A stretch of 20,300 nt of DNA from contig JAURGS010000018.1 in assembly GCA_030833685.1 (NCBI GenBank), forward strand, positions 1 through 20,300, written 5' to 3'. Origin of the DNA: Rhodoferax sp. (GTDB taxonomy: Bacteria > Pseudomonadota > Gammaproteobacteria > Burkholderiales > Burkholderiaceae_C). Numbering within the stretch: position 1 is the first letter of the stretch; every line of letters starts with the position of its first letter. Positions 1-6,403 of this stretch are shown here, in pieces. A program made the translations under genes and the position numbers. The notes beneath the pieces are model-generated. The model was not told the origin of the DNA and did no database searches. It saw only the letters and a list, made by a program, of their open reading frames with translations.

Positions 1-193
1 GCCAATACAAAGGGATCACCTGCATCATGTGCAATGGCATCCCTTCTGCGTCCACCAGCTCCATCCGTCGAGCAAACCAGACAACGGCCAGAGAGCAGCC
101 CAGGCCGGCAGCGATCAGAAACGGGGTGAATAAACCTGACAGCAGCAGCCAAAAGGCAAACAGAGAAACAAAAAGGCTGACAGCACGGATCAT
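1..193 (-). CDS. Na+/H+ antiporter subunit E-like protein (MnhE/MrpE family), 3' part outside the window
   Basis: The reverse strand from the ATG at 193 translates as MIRAVSLFVSLFAFWLLLSG, followed by a second hydrophobic stretch (about residues 20-40), then WFARRMELVDAEG and an IPLYW motif before the window ends. A short N-terminus, two early membrane segments and a cytoplasmic ARRM-x-VD-x-EG loop is the N-terminal layout of MnhE/MrpE, one of the small membrane subunits of multisubunit Na+/H+ antiporters. About 64 residues are visible out of a usual 110-160. It lies 75 bases downstream of the roxA-type gene on the same strand. Family members normally sit inside a multi-gene operon (order A-G) after subunit D; here the upstream neighbour is an unrelated oxygenase, so it could be the first gene of a partial operon continuing to the left. 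The start was chosen because the frame upstream holds no other ATG before the in-frame stop; no good Shine-Dalgarno is visible. Confidence 0.72.
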   Translation of the reverse strand, partial: MIRAVSLFVSLFAFWLLLSGLFTPFLIAAGLGCSLAVVWFARRMELVDAEGMPLHMMQVIPLYW

Positions 194-226
194 GGCAACA
201 CGAAAGACTTTCTCAAAACGCAAAAC

Positions 227-254
227 ATTGTAGCCAGAGCAATGTGCTGTTCAG
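227..254 (-). promoter_or_regulatory. Possible promoter for the antiporter subunit E gene
   Basis: Read on the minus strand, TACAAT (227-232) is a good -10 match lying 34 bases upstream of the ATG at 193. The element 16 bases further upstream (249-254, CTGAAC) matches the -35 consensus in only three positions. The gene could therefore be transcribed separately from the oxygenase gene before it. Prediction from consensus only. Confidence 0.28.
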
Positions 255-268
255 GGGTACGCCAAGCC

Positions 269-1411
269 TTACGCGTTCTCCAGATGAATCCAGCCTGCCT
301 GCAGCCAGTCTTGCAAGATGGCTTGCGCTTGCGCGCTCAGGCGCCTGTGCTTGGCATGGGCGAGCCGTCGCTGGTTGGCCAGTTCGCAAAGCAGCTTGAA
401 GTCCTGCCCTTTAGCCACATAACTCTCGCCGTTGATAAACACGCGCCGATCGTCGTAAAGCATGCGGGTACGGCGGTCAAGCACCAGATTCGAAGGCGTC
501 TGTGCCTGATCATTCAGGGGCGCACCATCAAACCAAACACCAGGTTTGGGCTCGCTGAGGTATTCGCCCAACGCACAGTCAATAGCTTGGGGATCCTGAA
601 GAGCTTGTACAACTGCCCGGCGCGCGAACTGCCTCATCCCCTCGGGAACCAGGGCCGACAAGGGGCTGGCGACCAAAGCGGCGTCGCTGTAATAGCGTTG
701 GCGACGCTCGGTTTTCAAGTGATCGGCCATACCTGCGAGCAAACTGCGCTGGATTTCCTCAACCGAGGGGCTGCGAAATCCAACGGAATACGTCATGCAC
801 TCACCCTCAGCAACACCGTCATGGGCATACCGAGGCGGCAGGTACAACATATCGCCCGGCTCAAGCACAAATTCCTCTTCGGGTTCGAAGTGCTGCAAAA
901 TTTTCAGCGGCACCCCCTCTTGAAAGCTCAGGTCTTGCTGGCGCCCAATGCGCCAGCGTCGTCGACCATGCGCCTGCAGCAAGAAAACGTCGTAGCTGTC
1001 GAAATGCGGTCCGACACCGCCAGCGTCGCTGGCATAGCTAATCATCAAATCGTCCAGTCTGGCGTCGGGCAGGAATCGAAAACAAGCAAGCAGCGCGTGC
1101 GCAGCGTCCAGGTGCAGGTCAACACCCTGCACCAAAAGTGTCCAGCCCGGCTGTTTCAGTGCGGGCAGCTGACGCCGCCCAAACGGGCCGCGGCGCATAC
1201 GCCAGGCCGGCTGCAGCGTCGGGTCATGAATGATCAGCCTGGATTCCACATCATCGTGGGATGCCAGTTCAAACAAAGCCGTGCGGTCCAGAATTGGCCG
1301 AAATCCTTTGATCGCCTGGCGAATCAACAAGGGTTTTTTTTGCCAATAGCGTCGCGTGAAGTCCGCTGGGCTGATACCCCCAAGCAGTTCAAGAGGTGTT
1401 TTGATATCCAT
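269..1411 (-). CDS. roxA: JmjC/cupin 2-oxoglutarate-dependent ribosomal oxygenase (RoxA/YcfD type)
   Basis: 380 residues, matching the YcfD/RoxA family (about 370-400). E. coli YcfD hydroxylates an arginine of ribosomal protein L16 using Fe(II), 2-oxoglutarate and O2; this protein is predicted to act likewise in the cytoplasm. The N-terminus carries the family opening with a YWQKKPLLIR motif (residues 22-31). The iron-binding facial triad is visible as HFD (H136, D138) in GPHFDSYDVF and H197 in PPRYAHDG. A second, less conserved C-terminal region (about residues 270-380) fits the dimerisation/winged-helix part of ribosomal oxygenases. It is divergent from the slyD-like gene with a 64-base gap, so the two may share a regulatory region. 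The substrate is assigned by family similarity, not shown by the sequence. A long open frame on the opposite strand is a shadow. Confidence 0.9.
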   Translation of the reverse strand: MDIKTPLELLGGISPADFTRRYWQKKPLLIRQAIKGFRPILDRTALFELASHDDVESRLIIHDPTLQPAWRMRRGPFGRRQLPALKQPGWTLLVQGVDLHLDAAHALLACFRFLPDARLDDLMISYASDAGGVGPHFDSYDVFLLQAHGRRRWRIGRQQDLSFQEGVPLKILQHFEPEEEFVLEPGDMLYLPPRYAHDGVAEGECMTYSVGFRSPSVEEIQRSLLAGMADHLKTERRQRYYSDAALVASPLSALVPEGMRQFARRAVVQALQDPQAIDCALGEYLSEPKPGVWFDGAPLNDQAQTPSNLVLDRRTRMLYDDRRVFINGESYVAKGQDFKLLCELANQRRLAHAKHRRLSAQAQAILQDWLQAGWIHLENA

Positions 1412-1463
1412 AGATTCAGCTGGTTGTTGAACGCTGAGACGCGATCAACCGATCGCAAACTGC

Positions 1464-1473
1464 GACAATTGTC
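1464..1473. promoter_or_regulatory. 10-bp perfect palindrome GACAATTGTC just before the slyD-like start
   Basis: GACAATTGTC is its own reverse complement. It ends two bases before the ATG at 1476, in the divergent gap between the roxA-type and slyD-like genes. It occupies the place where a Shine-Dalgarno would be expected, and none is visible. It could be an operator half-site pair or chance. No regulator is identified. Confidence 0.3.
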
Positions 1474-1475
1474 CT

Positions 1476-2015
1476 ATGAGCATGAAGATCACACCCCCTT
1501 GCGTTGTCTCCCTGAGTTGGACCTTGAGCGATACCCTCGGAGAAGAGCTTGATGTGCTGCAGGAGCCTGTCGAATTTTTGGTGGGCGGTGACGACCTGTT
1601 CGATGTCATCGAAAAAGCGCTCGAAGGCCTAAGCGCAGGCAATACGGTCAACCTTCAAATTGAGCCCGAACAAGGGTTCGGGGAATACGACGAGCAGTTG
1701 GTTTACCTGGAGCCCTTGACTGTTTTTCCAGAAGGTTTGCAAGAGGGGATGATTTTTGAGGGCAATGCGATGCCCGCCGGTTGCTCATTCAGTGCGGGCC
1801 TGGGGAGTTTGTTCACCGTAACTGAAATCTACCCTGAGCATGCCGTGCTCGACGGTAACCATCCACTGGCTGGCATTGCGCTGCGTCTGAGCTTGACGGT
1901 TCGTGCGGTACGTGAGGCCACGGCCGAAGAGGTTCAGGCGGGCACAGCCGGTACGGGCTTCTTCAAAATCACACCCAGTACCGACGCTGAGCCAAGCGAT
2001 CGCACGCTGCACTAA
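1476..2015 (+). CDS. slyD: FKBP-type peptidyl-prolyl cis-trans isomerase, SlyD-like
   Basis: 179 residues. SlyD-type proteins catalyse prolyl isomerisation through an FKBP domain and act as chaperones through an inserted flap (IF) domain. The FKBP half-motifs are visible as VEFLVGGDDLFDVIEKALEG (substrate pocket and following helix) and the diagnostic DGNHPLAG near residues 129-136, corresponding to the DGNHPLAGK signature of SlyD. The segment between (about residues 75-125) is the IF insert. The His/Cys-rich nickel-binding tail of E. coli SlyD is missing; the C-terminus is acidic/Thr-rich with one terminal His, as in many betaproteobacterial homologues, so a role in nickel delivery is not supported. 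The start may be ATG 1476 or ATG 1482; neither has a clear ribosome binding site. It converges on dut with a 19-base gap. Confidence 0.88.
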   Translation: MSMKITPPCVVSLSWTLSDTLGEELDVLQEPVEFLVGGDDLFDVIEKALEGLSAGNTVNLQIEPEQGFGEYDEQLVYLEPLTVFPEGLQEGMIFEGNAMPAGCSFSAGLGSLFTVTEIYPEHAVLDGNHPLAGIALRLSLTVRAVREATAEEVQAGTAGTGFFKITPSTDAEPSDRTLH

Positions 2016-2022
2016 GCGTGCG
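2001..2022. terminator. 7-bp GC-rich hairpin across the slyD-like stop codon, possible weak bidirectional terminator
   Basis: CGCACGC (2001-2007) and GCGTGCG (2016-2022) are perfect reverse complements around an 8-base loop that contains the TAA stop of the slyD-like gene. It sits at the convergent junction with dut. There is no U-rich tract on either side, so it is not a canonical intrinsic terminator. It may protect the 3' end or act with Rho. Confidence 0.35.
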
Positions 2023-2034
2023 CTGTGTGACGGA

Positions 2035-2484
2035 TCAGGTTTTGCCGGTCGACCCGTAGCCGCCCTGCCCGCGCTCGCTGGGCTCAAACTCATCGACGAT
2101 TTCAAACTGGGCCTGTACGACCGGCACGATGACCAACTGCGCTACGCGCTCCATCGGTTCAATGGTGAACGCGGTGGGGCTGCGGTTCCAGGCGCTCACC
2201 ATCAGCTGGCCTTGGTAATCACTGTCGATGAGGCCAACCAGGTTACCCAGCACGATGCCATGCTTGTGCCCCAAGCCGGAACGGGGCAAGATCAGCGCCG
2301 CATACGCGGGGTCAGCTAAGTGCATCGCAATACCCAAAGGCACCAACTGCCATGCGTTAGGCTGCAAGGTCAAGGGCTGGTCGAGACATGCACGCAGGTC
2401 CAGGCCCGCACTGCCCGGTGTGGCGTAGTGTGGCAACTGGTCTTTCATCCGGGGGTCCAGTATTTTGAGCTTGATCGCTTTCAT
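2035..2484 (-). CDS. dut: dUTP diphosphatase (dUTPase)
   Basis: 149 residues, the normal length for trimeric bacterial dUTPase, which hydrolyses dUTP to dUMP and PPi to keep uracil out of DNA and supply dUMP for thymidylate synthesis. All five family motifs are visible: PGSAGLDLRA (23-32, motif 1), PRSGLGHKHG (67-76, motif 2), GLIDSDYQG (84-92, motif 3, with D87, D89 and Y90), MERVAQLV (111-118, motif 4) and the C-terminal RGQGGYGSTG (138-147, motif 5). The start codon overlaps the coaBC stop in an ATGA arrangement (2481-2484), so translation is probably coupled to coaBC. The coaBC-dut pairing is common in proteobacteria. Confidence 0.97.
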   Translation of the reverse strand: MKAIKLKILDPRMKDQLPHYATPGSAGLDLRACLDQPLTLQPNAWQLVPLGIAMHLADPAYAALILPRSGLGHKHGIVLGNLVGLIDSDYQGQLMVSAWNRSPTAFTIEPMERVAQLVIVPVVQAQFEIVDEFEPSERGQGGYGSTGKT

Positions 2485-3707
2485 GGCTTGGCGGGTGGCT
2501 TAAGGCGTTGGGCAATATCTTGGATAAGCAGACGTGACAGCGCCAGCTTGCTGTCGGGTCCAATCTCTCGGGTCCCCTTCGCATCTACCAGCAGCAAGGT
2601 GTTGTCGTCACGGCCAAAAGTCGATGGGCCAATGTTGCCAATGAGCAAGGGAACGCCCTTGCGCTCTCGCTTGGCTTTGGCGTTCGTCATGAGGTCATGA
2701 CTCTCTGCGGCAAAGCCAACACAAAACAGGTCACCGCTTTGCGCTCGCGGATTCTTCGCCACAGTGGCGAGGATGTCCGGGTTCTCGACAAACTGCATGG
2801 TCGGTGGCGCTTTACCCACTTGCTTTTTAACTTTTTCCTCAGAGACCTGCTCAGCGCGCCAATCGGCCACCGCCGCGCAGGCGATAAACACTGTCGCCGT
2901 CTCCAGCCTGGAGGTCACCGCCTCGAACATTTGTTGGGCACTGTCAACATCCACGCGATCCACGCCATCGGGCGTCGCAAGCGCCACGGGCCCACTCACC
3001 AGCGTGACCCTGGCACCAGCATCCCTGGCCGCGCGCGCCAGGGCAAAGCCCATCTTGCCGCTGGAGCGATTGGTCAATCCCCTGACCGGGTCAAGCGCTT
3101 CAAAGGTTGGCCCTGCGGTGATCAAAACCGATTGCCCACCCATGAGTTTGGGCTGAAAGTGGCCGACCACGGCTTCGGTGATGCTGTCGGGCTCTAACAT
3201 CCGCCCGTCACCTGTCTCGCCACAGGCCTGCTCCCCTTGGCCGACGCCCAGCACCACCGCACCATCAGCCTCCAACTGCGCCATGTTTCGCTGCGTGGCG
3301 GGATGTGCCCACATCTCCCGATTCATGGCTGGCGCAATCAACAAGGGCACCGCATCACGGGGTCTGGCAAGACACATCAAGCTGAGCAAATCATCGGCCC
3401 TGCCGTGAATCAGCTTGGCCGCAAAGTCTGCGCTACACGGCGCGATTAAGACCGCATGCGCCTGGCGCGACAGCTCAATGTGGGCCATGTTGTTGGCTAC
3501 TCGGTCGTCCCATTGGCTGGTGTAAACCGGGCGCCCGCTGAGCGACTGCATGGTCGTTTTGGTGATGAATTGCTCGGCCGATTCGGTCATGACCACCTGC
3601 ACCGTGGCACCGGCCTTGATCAGCGAACGGCACAGCTCGGCCGACTTGTAACAAGCCACCCCACCGGTCAATCCCAGGACGATGTGTTTTCCAGCCAGTT
3701 CATTCAT
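2481..3707 (-). CDS. coaBC: Bifunctional phosphopantothenoylcysteine decarboxylase/phosphopantothenate-cysteine ligase
   Basis: 408 residues from the ATG at 3707, the usual length. CoaB joins cysteine to 4'-phosphopantothenate using CTP; the flavoprotein CoaC then decarboxylates the product to 4'-phosphopantetheine, an essential step to coenzyme A. CoaC (about 1-190) shows GLTGGVACYK (FMN site), the catalytic His in AHIELS (H76), APAMNREMW (N129) and the clamp cysteine in QACGETGDGRM (C162). CoaB (about 190-408) shows ITAGPT (196-201), SSGKMG (215-220), AAVADW (278-283) and GRDDN (365-369). A longer open frame to 3782 exists, but the extra 25 residues are unlike the family and overlap the pyrG promoter region. 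It makes CoA-pathway product from CTP, and the CTP synthase gene is its divergent neighbour. Downstream overlap with dut suggests an operon. Confidence 0.97.
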   Translation of the reverse strand: MNELAGKHIVLGLTGGVACYKSAELCRSLIKAGATVQVVMTESAEQFITKTTMQSLSGRPVYTSQWDDRVANNMAHIELSRQAHAVLIAPCSADFAAKLIHGRADDLLSLMCLARPRDAVPLLIAPAMNREMWAHPATQRNMAQLEADGAVVLGVGQGEQACGETGDGRMLEPDSITEAVVGHFQPKLMGGQSVLITAGPTFEALDPVRGLTNRSSGKMGFALARAARDAGARVTLVSGPVALATPDGVDRVDVDSAQQMFEAVTSRLETATVFIACAAVADWRAEQVSEEKVKKQVGKAPPTMQFVENPDILATVAKNPRAQSGDLFCVGFAAESHDLMTNAKAKRERKGVPLLIGNIGPSTFGRDDNTLLLVDAKGTREIGPDSKLALSRLLIQDIAQRLKPPAKP

Positions 3708-3756
3708 GGGGCGCAATGTAACAGAGCAAGGCGCAGGCAGTGCTTCGGGTGTTCCG

Positions 3757-3777
3757 CTTGAGTCTTTCGCGCTCAAG
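3757..3777. promoter_or_regulatory. Inverted repeat CTTGAG-N9-CTCAAG upstream of pyrG
   Basis: CTTGAG (3757-3762) and CTCAAG (3772-3777) form a perfect 6-bp inverted repeat with a 9-base spacer, lying about 9 bases upstream of the pyrG -10 hexamer and overlapping where its -35 should be. The position fits an operator acting on pyrG and perhaps on divergent coaBC. No known regulator is recognised. Confidence 0.3.
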
Positions 3778-3785
3778 GGCACCCG

Positions 3786-3791
3786 TATAAT
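3786..3791 (+). promoter_or_regulatory. pyrG promoter -10 element (TATAAT)
   Basis: A perfect TATAAT lies 40 bases before the pyrG ATG in the divergent coaBC-pyrG gap. The -35 region at normal spacing (3763-3768, TCTTTC) is poor, and the better TTGAGT (3758-3763) is too far at 22 bases. The promoter may depend on an activator. Consensus-based prediction. Confidence 0.55.
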
Positions 3792-3831
3792 TTCGCTTTA
3801 CCAGCTCACCGAGCTTGCAGCTCACCTCGAC

Positions 3832-5499
3832 ATGACCAAATTCGTCTTCGTCACTGGCGGTGTGGTTTCTTCCCTAGGCAAGGGAATCGCTTCAGCATCG
3901 TTGGCCGCCCTGCTTGAGTCGCGCGGCCTCAAAGTCACCCTCATTAAGCTCGATCCTTACCTCAACGTTGACCCCGGGACCATGTCGCCGTTTCAGCATG
4001 GCGAGGTATTTGTGACGGACGACGGCGCTGAAACCGATCTGGATCTTGGCCACTACGAGCGTTTCATTGAGACGCGCATGAAGAAGTCCAACAACTTCAC
4101 CACTGGCCAGATTTACAAAAGCGTTCTCGAGAAGGAGCGCCGGGGCGACTACCTGGGCAAAACAGTCCAGGTAATTCCGCACGTGACCAATGAGATCCAG
4201 GAATTCATCAAGCGAGGTGCAGGCTATGGAACCCCAGACGCTGTCGATGTTGCGATCGTCGAAATCGGTGGCACGGTAGGCGATATCGAGTCCCTGCCTT
4301 TTTTAGAGGCCGTGCGTCAACTCAGCCTTCAGCTGGGCTCTAACCACAGTGCCTTTGTTCACCTGAGCTTTGTGCCCTGGATTGCTGCTGCCGGAGAACT
4401 CAAGACCAAGCCGACACAACACACGGCTAAGCAGCTGCGTGAAATTGGTATTCAAGCCGATGCCCTGCTGTGCCGGGCCGACAGACCCATTCCGCGTGAA
4501 GAGCGGGAAAAAATTTCGCTGTTTTCCAATGTGCCGGCCTGGGGTGTGATCTCGATGTGGGACGTCGACACAATTTACAAAGTCCCGCGTATGCTGCACG
4601 AGCAAGGCCTGGACGGCCTGATTTGCGATCGGCTTCGCATCAACACCCCACCCGCTAACCTCAAGCGCTGGGACGATCTGGTGTATGAGACTGCCCACCC
4701 TCAGGGCGAAGTGCAGATTGCGATGGTCGGCAAGTACGTGGACCTTAACGACAGCTACAAATCCCTGATAGAGGCCTTGCGGCATGCCGGCATGAAAAAC
4801 CATGTGCGCGTCAAGATCGACTACATCGATTCCGAAACGATCACGCCCGACAACGTCATTCGCCTGTCCAAGTTCGACGCGGTGCTGGTGCCAGGCGGCT
4901 TTGGCATCCGCGGTGTGGAGGGCAAGATTTGTGCTGCGCGTCACGCTCGTGAGCAAAAGATCCCCTATCTGGGTATTTGCCTGGGCATGCAGGTGGCCAC
5001 CATCGAATTTGCCCGCCATGTTGCCGGCCTGGCACAAGCCAACAGCACCGAGTTTGATGCCCAATGCGCCAACCCGGTCATTGCCCTTATCACGGAATGG
5101 AAAGACCGGGACGGCTCCATCAAGACACGAAGCCAGAATTCTGATCTGGGCGGAACCATGCGTCTTGGCGCCCAAAGCTCTGACGTGGCCAAAAACACCA
5201 TCGCGCACGAGATTTATGGCGACGTCGTGACGGAGCGTCATCGCCACCGTTACGAGGCCAACGTTAATTTCCTGGACGCCCTGCGCGAAGCGGGTTTGGT
5301 GATCTCTGCCAAAACCCAGCGTGAACACCTGACAGAAATCATCGAATTACCCCGCTCGATACACCCGTGGTTTGTAGGTGTTCAATTCCACCCCGAGTTC
5401 AAGTCCACACCCTGGGATGGACATCCGCTCTTCAATGCCTTCATCAAAGCCGCCATTGAGCACCAGAAGTCCCCATCCAGCCTGAAGGCGGTGGCCTGA
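3832..5499 (+). CDS. pyrG: CTP synthase (glutamine hydrolysing)
   Basis: 555 residues, slightly longer than the 545 of E. coli because of a short C-terminal tail. It converts UTP, ATP and glutamine to CTP, the last step of pyrimidine nucleotide synthesis. The synthetase domain (1 to about 270) opens with MTKFVFVTGGVVSSLGKG (P-loop-like) and has DPYLNVDPGTMSP (41-53), DLDLGHYERF (69-78) and VEIGGTVGDIES (143-154). The class I glutamine amidotransferase domain (about 290-545) has the nucleophile C383 in GICLGMQ and the H520/E522 pair in QFHPEF. The start at ATG 3832 is the family start; the frame is open to 3682, but that extension overlaps coaBC and the promoter. No Shine-Dalgarno is visible and the leader contains CACCTC. 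The stop overlaps the kdsA start (TGATG). Confidence 0.98.
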   Translation: MTKFVFVTGGVVSSLGKGIASASLAALLESRGLKVTLIKLDPYLNVDPGTMSPFQHGEVFVTDDGAETDLDLGHYERFIETRMKKSNNFTTGQIYKSVLEKERRGDYLGKTVQVIPHVTNEIQEFIKRGAGYGTPDAVDVAIVEIGGTVGDIESLPFLEAVRQLSLQLGSNHSAFVHLSFVPWIAAAGELKTKPTQHTAKQLREIGIQADALLCRADRPIPREEREKISLFSNVPAWGVISMWDVDTIYKVPRMLHEQGLDGLICDRLRINTPPANLKRWDDLVYETAHPQGEVQIAMVGKYVDLNDSYKSLIEALRHAGMKNHVRVKIDYIDSETITPDNVIRLSKFDAVLVPGGFGIRGVEGKICAARHAREQKIPYLGICLGMQVATIEFARHVAGLAQANSTEFDAQCANPVIALITEWKDRDGSIKTRSQNSDLGGTMRLGAQSSDVAKNTIAHEIYGDVVTERHRHRYEANVNFLDALREAGLVISAKTQREHLTEIIELPRSIHPWFVGVQFHPEFKSTPWDGHPLFNAFIKAAIEHQKSPSSLKAVA

Positions 5500-6353
5500 T
5501 GCAACTGTGCGGGTTCGAAGTTGGCCTGGACCACCCGTTTTTTTTGATCGCAGGCACTTGCTCTATTGAGGGCCTTGAAATGTCGATCGAAGTCGCGGGC
5601 CGTCTCAAAGAGGCTTGCGAGCCGCTGGGCATTCCCCTGATTTACAAAGGCTCGTTTGATAAAGCCAACCGCTCCTCAGGCAACACCAAGCGTGGCCTGG
5701 GCATGGACGCAGGTCTGAACATCCTGTCTGAAGTACGCAAACAATTGAAACTGCCTGTTTTGACCGATGTGCACGACGAGTCCCAGGTCGCGACTGTGGC
5801 CAGTGTGGTCGATGTGCTGCAAACACCGGCCTTTCTGTGCAGACAAACCGATTTCATTCGCGCTGTGGCCAAATCAGGAAAGCCGGTCAATATTAAAAAA
5901 GGGCAGTTCCTGGCGCCGTGGGATATGAAAAACGTGATTGACAAGGCGCGTGACGCCGCTGGCGAGGCTGGCCTGTCAAAGGACCGTTTTCTGGCATGCG
6001 AGCGCGGGGTGAGTTTTGGCTACAACAATTTGGTCGCTGATATGACGAGCCTGGCGGAGATGCGAAAGTCGGGCGCGCCAGTGGTATTTGATGTGACCCA
6101 CTCGGTTCAAAAGCCGGGCGGTCAAGGCACCAGCAGCGGCGGTGCGCGCGAGATGGTGCCGGTATTGGCACGCGCCGGCGTTGCTGCGGGCGTGGCTGGA
6201 CTGTTCATGGAAACCCACCCCAACCCCGCACAAGCGTGGTCTGACGGTCCAAACGCTGTGCCCCTTAGCAAAATGAGGGCGCTGCTCGAGACCTTGGTGC
6301 AGCTCGATGCGGTAACCAAGCACAATCCATTTTTGGAGAACAACTTTCAGTGA
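5499..6353 (+). CDS. kdsA: 2-dehydro-3-deoxyphosphooctonate (Kdo-8-P) synthase, metal-dependent type
   Basis: 284 residues. It condenses phosphoenolpyruvate with arabinose 5-phosphate to Kdo 8-phosphate, the precursor of the inner-core sugar of lipopolysaccharide, so the cell has a Gram-negative outer membrane. Family motifs include KGSFDKANRSS, LPVLTDVHDE, CRQTDFI, NIKKGQFLAPWDM and GGQGTSSGG. In AGTCSIEGLE, C21 stands where metal-independent enzymes such as E. coli KdsA carry Asn26; together with H in DVTH, E in METHPNP and D in SDGPNA, this is the class II (metal-dependent) ligand set. It overlaps pyrG by one base, so is likely co-transcribed and coupled, and supplies Kdo-8-P while PyrG supplies the CTP used to activate Kdo. 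Confidence 0.97.
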   Translation: MQLCGFEVGLDHPFFLIAGTCSIEGLEMSIEVAGRLKEACEPLGIPLIYKGSFDKANRSSGNTKRGLGMDAGLNILSEVRKQLKLPVLTDVHDESQVATVASVVDVLQTPAFLCRQTDFIRAVAKSGKPVNIKKGQFLAPWDMKNVIDKARDAAGEAGLSKDRFLACERGVSFGYNNLVADMTSLAEMRKSGAPVVFDVTHSVQKPGGQGTSSGGAREMVPVLARAGVAAGVAGLFMETHPNPAQAWSDGPNAVPLSKMRALLETLVQLDAVTKHNPFLENNFQ

Positions 6354-6386
6354 GCAACGGCCTGAGTTGTTTTCCTTTGTTTTACT
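6339..6386 (+). terminator. Possible attenuator or partial terminator between kdsA and eno
   Basis: AACAAC (6339-6344) pairs with GTTGTT (6366-6371), and CAG (6348-6350) with CTG (6362-6364), forming an interrupted stem over the kdsA stop codon. A competing shorter stem uses AGCAAC (6353-6358) with the same right arm. The right arm runs straight into a U-rich stretch (TTCCTTTGTTTT). The stem is AU-rich and weak, so partial termination is more likely than complete. Confidence 0.3.
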
Positions 6387-6403
6387 GATTTAGAAAGAAC
6401 GGC

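Noticed and set aside
242..1552. 436-codon plus-strand open frame
   Set aside because: Fully antisense to the roxA-type gene, which has a clear JmjC triad; its translation shows no recognisable domain and runs into the slyD-like gene.
4303..5328. 341-codon minus-strand open frame
   Set aside because: Antisense to pyrG, whose family motifs are intact throughout; no domain seen in the antisense translation.
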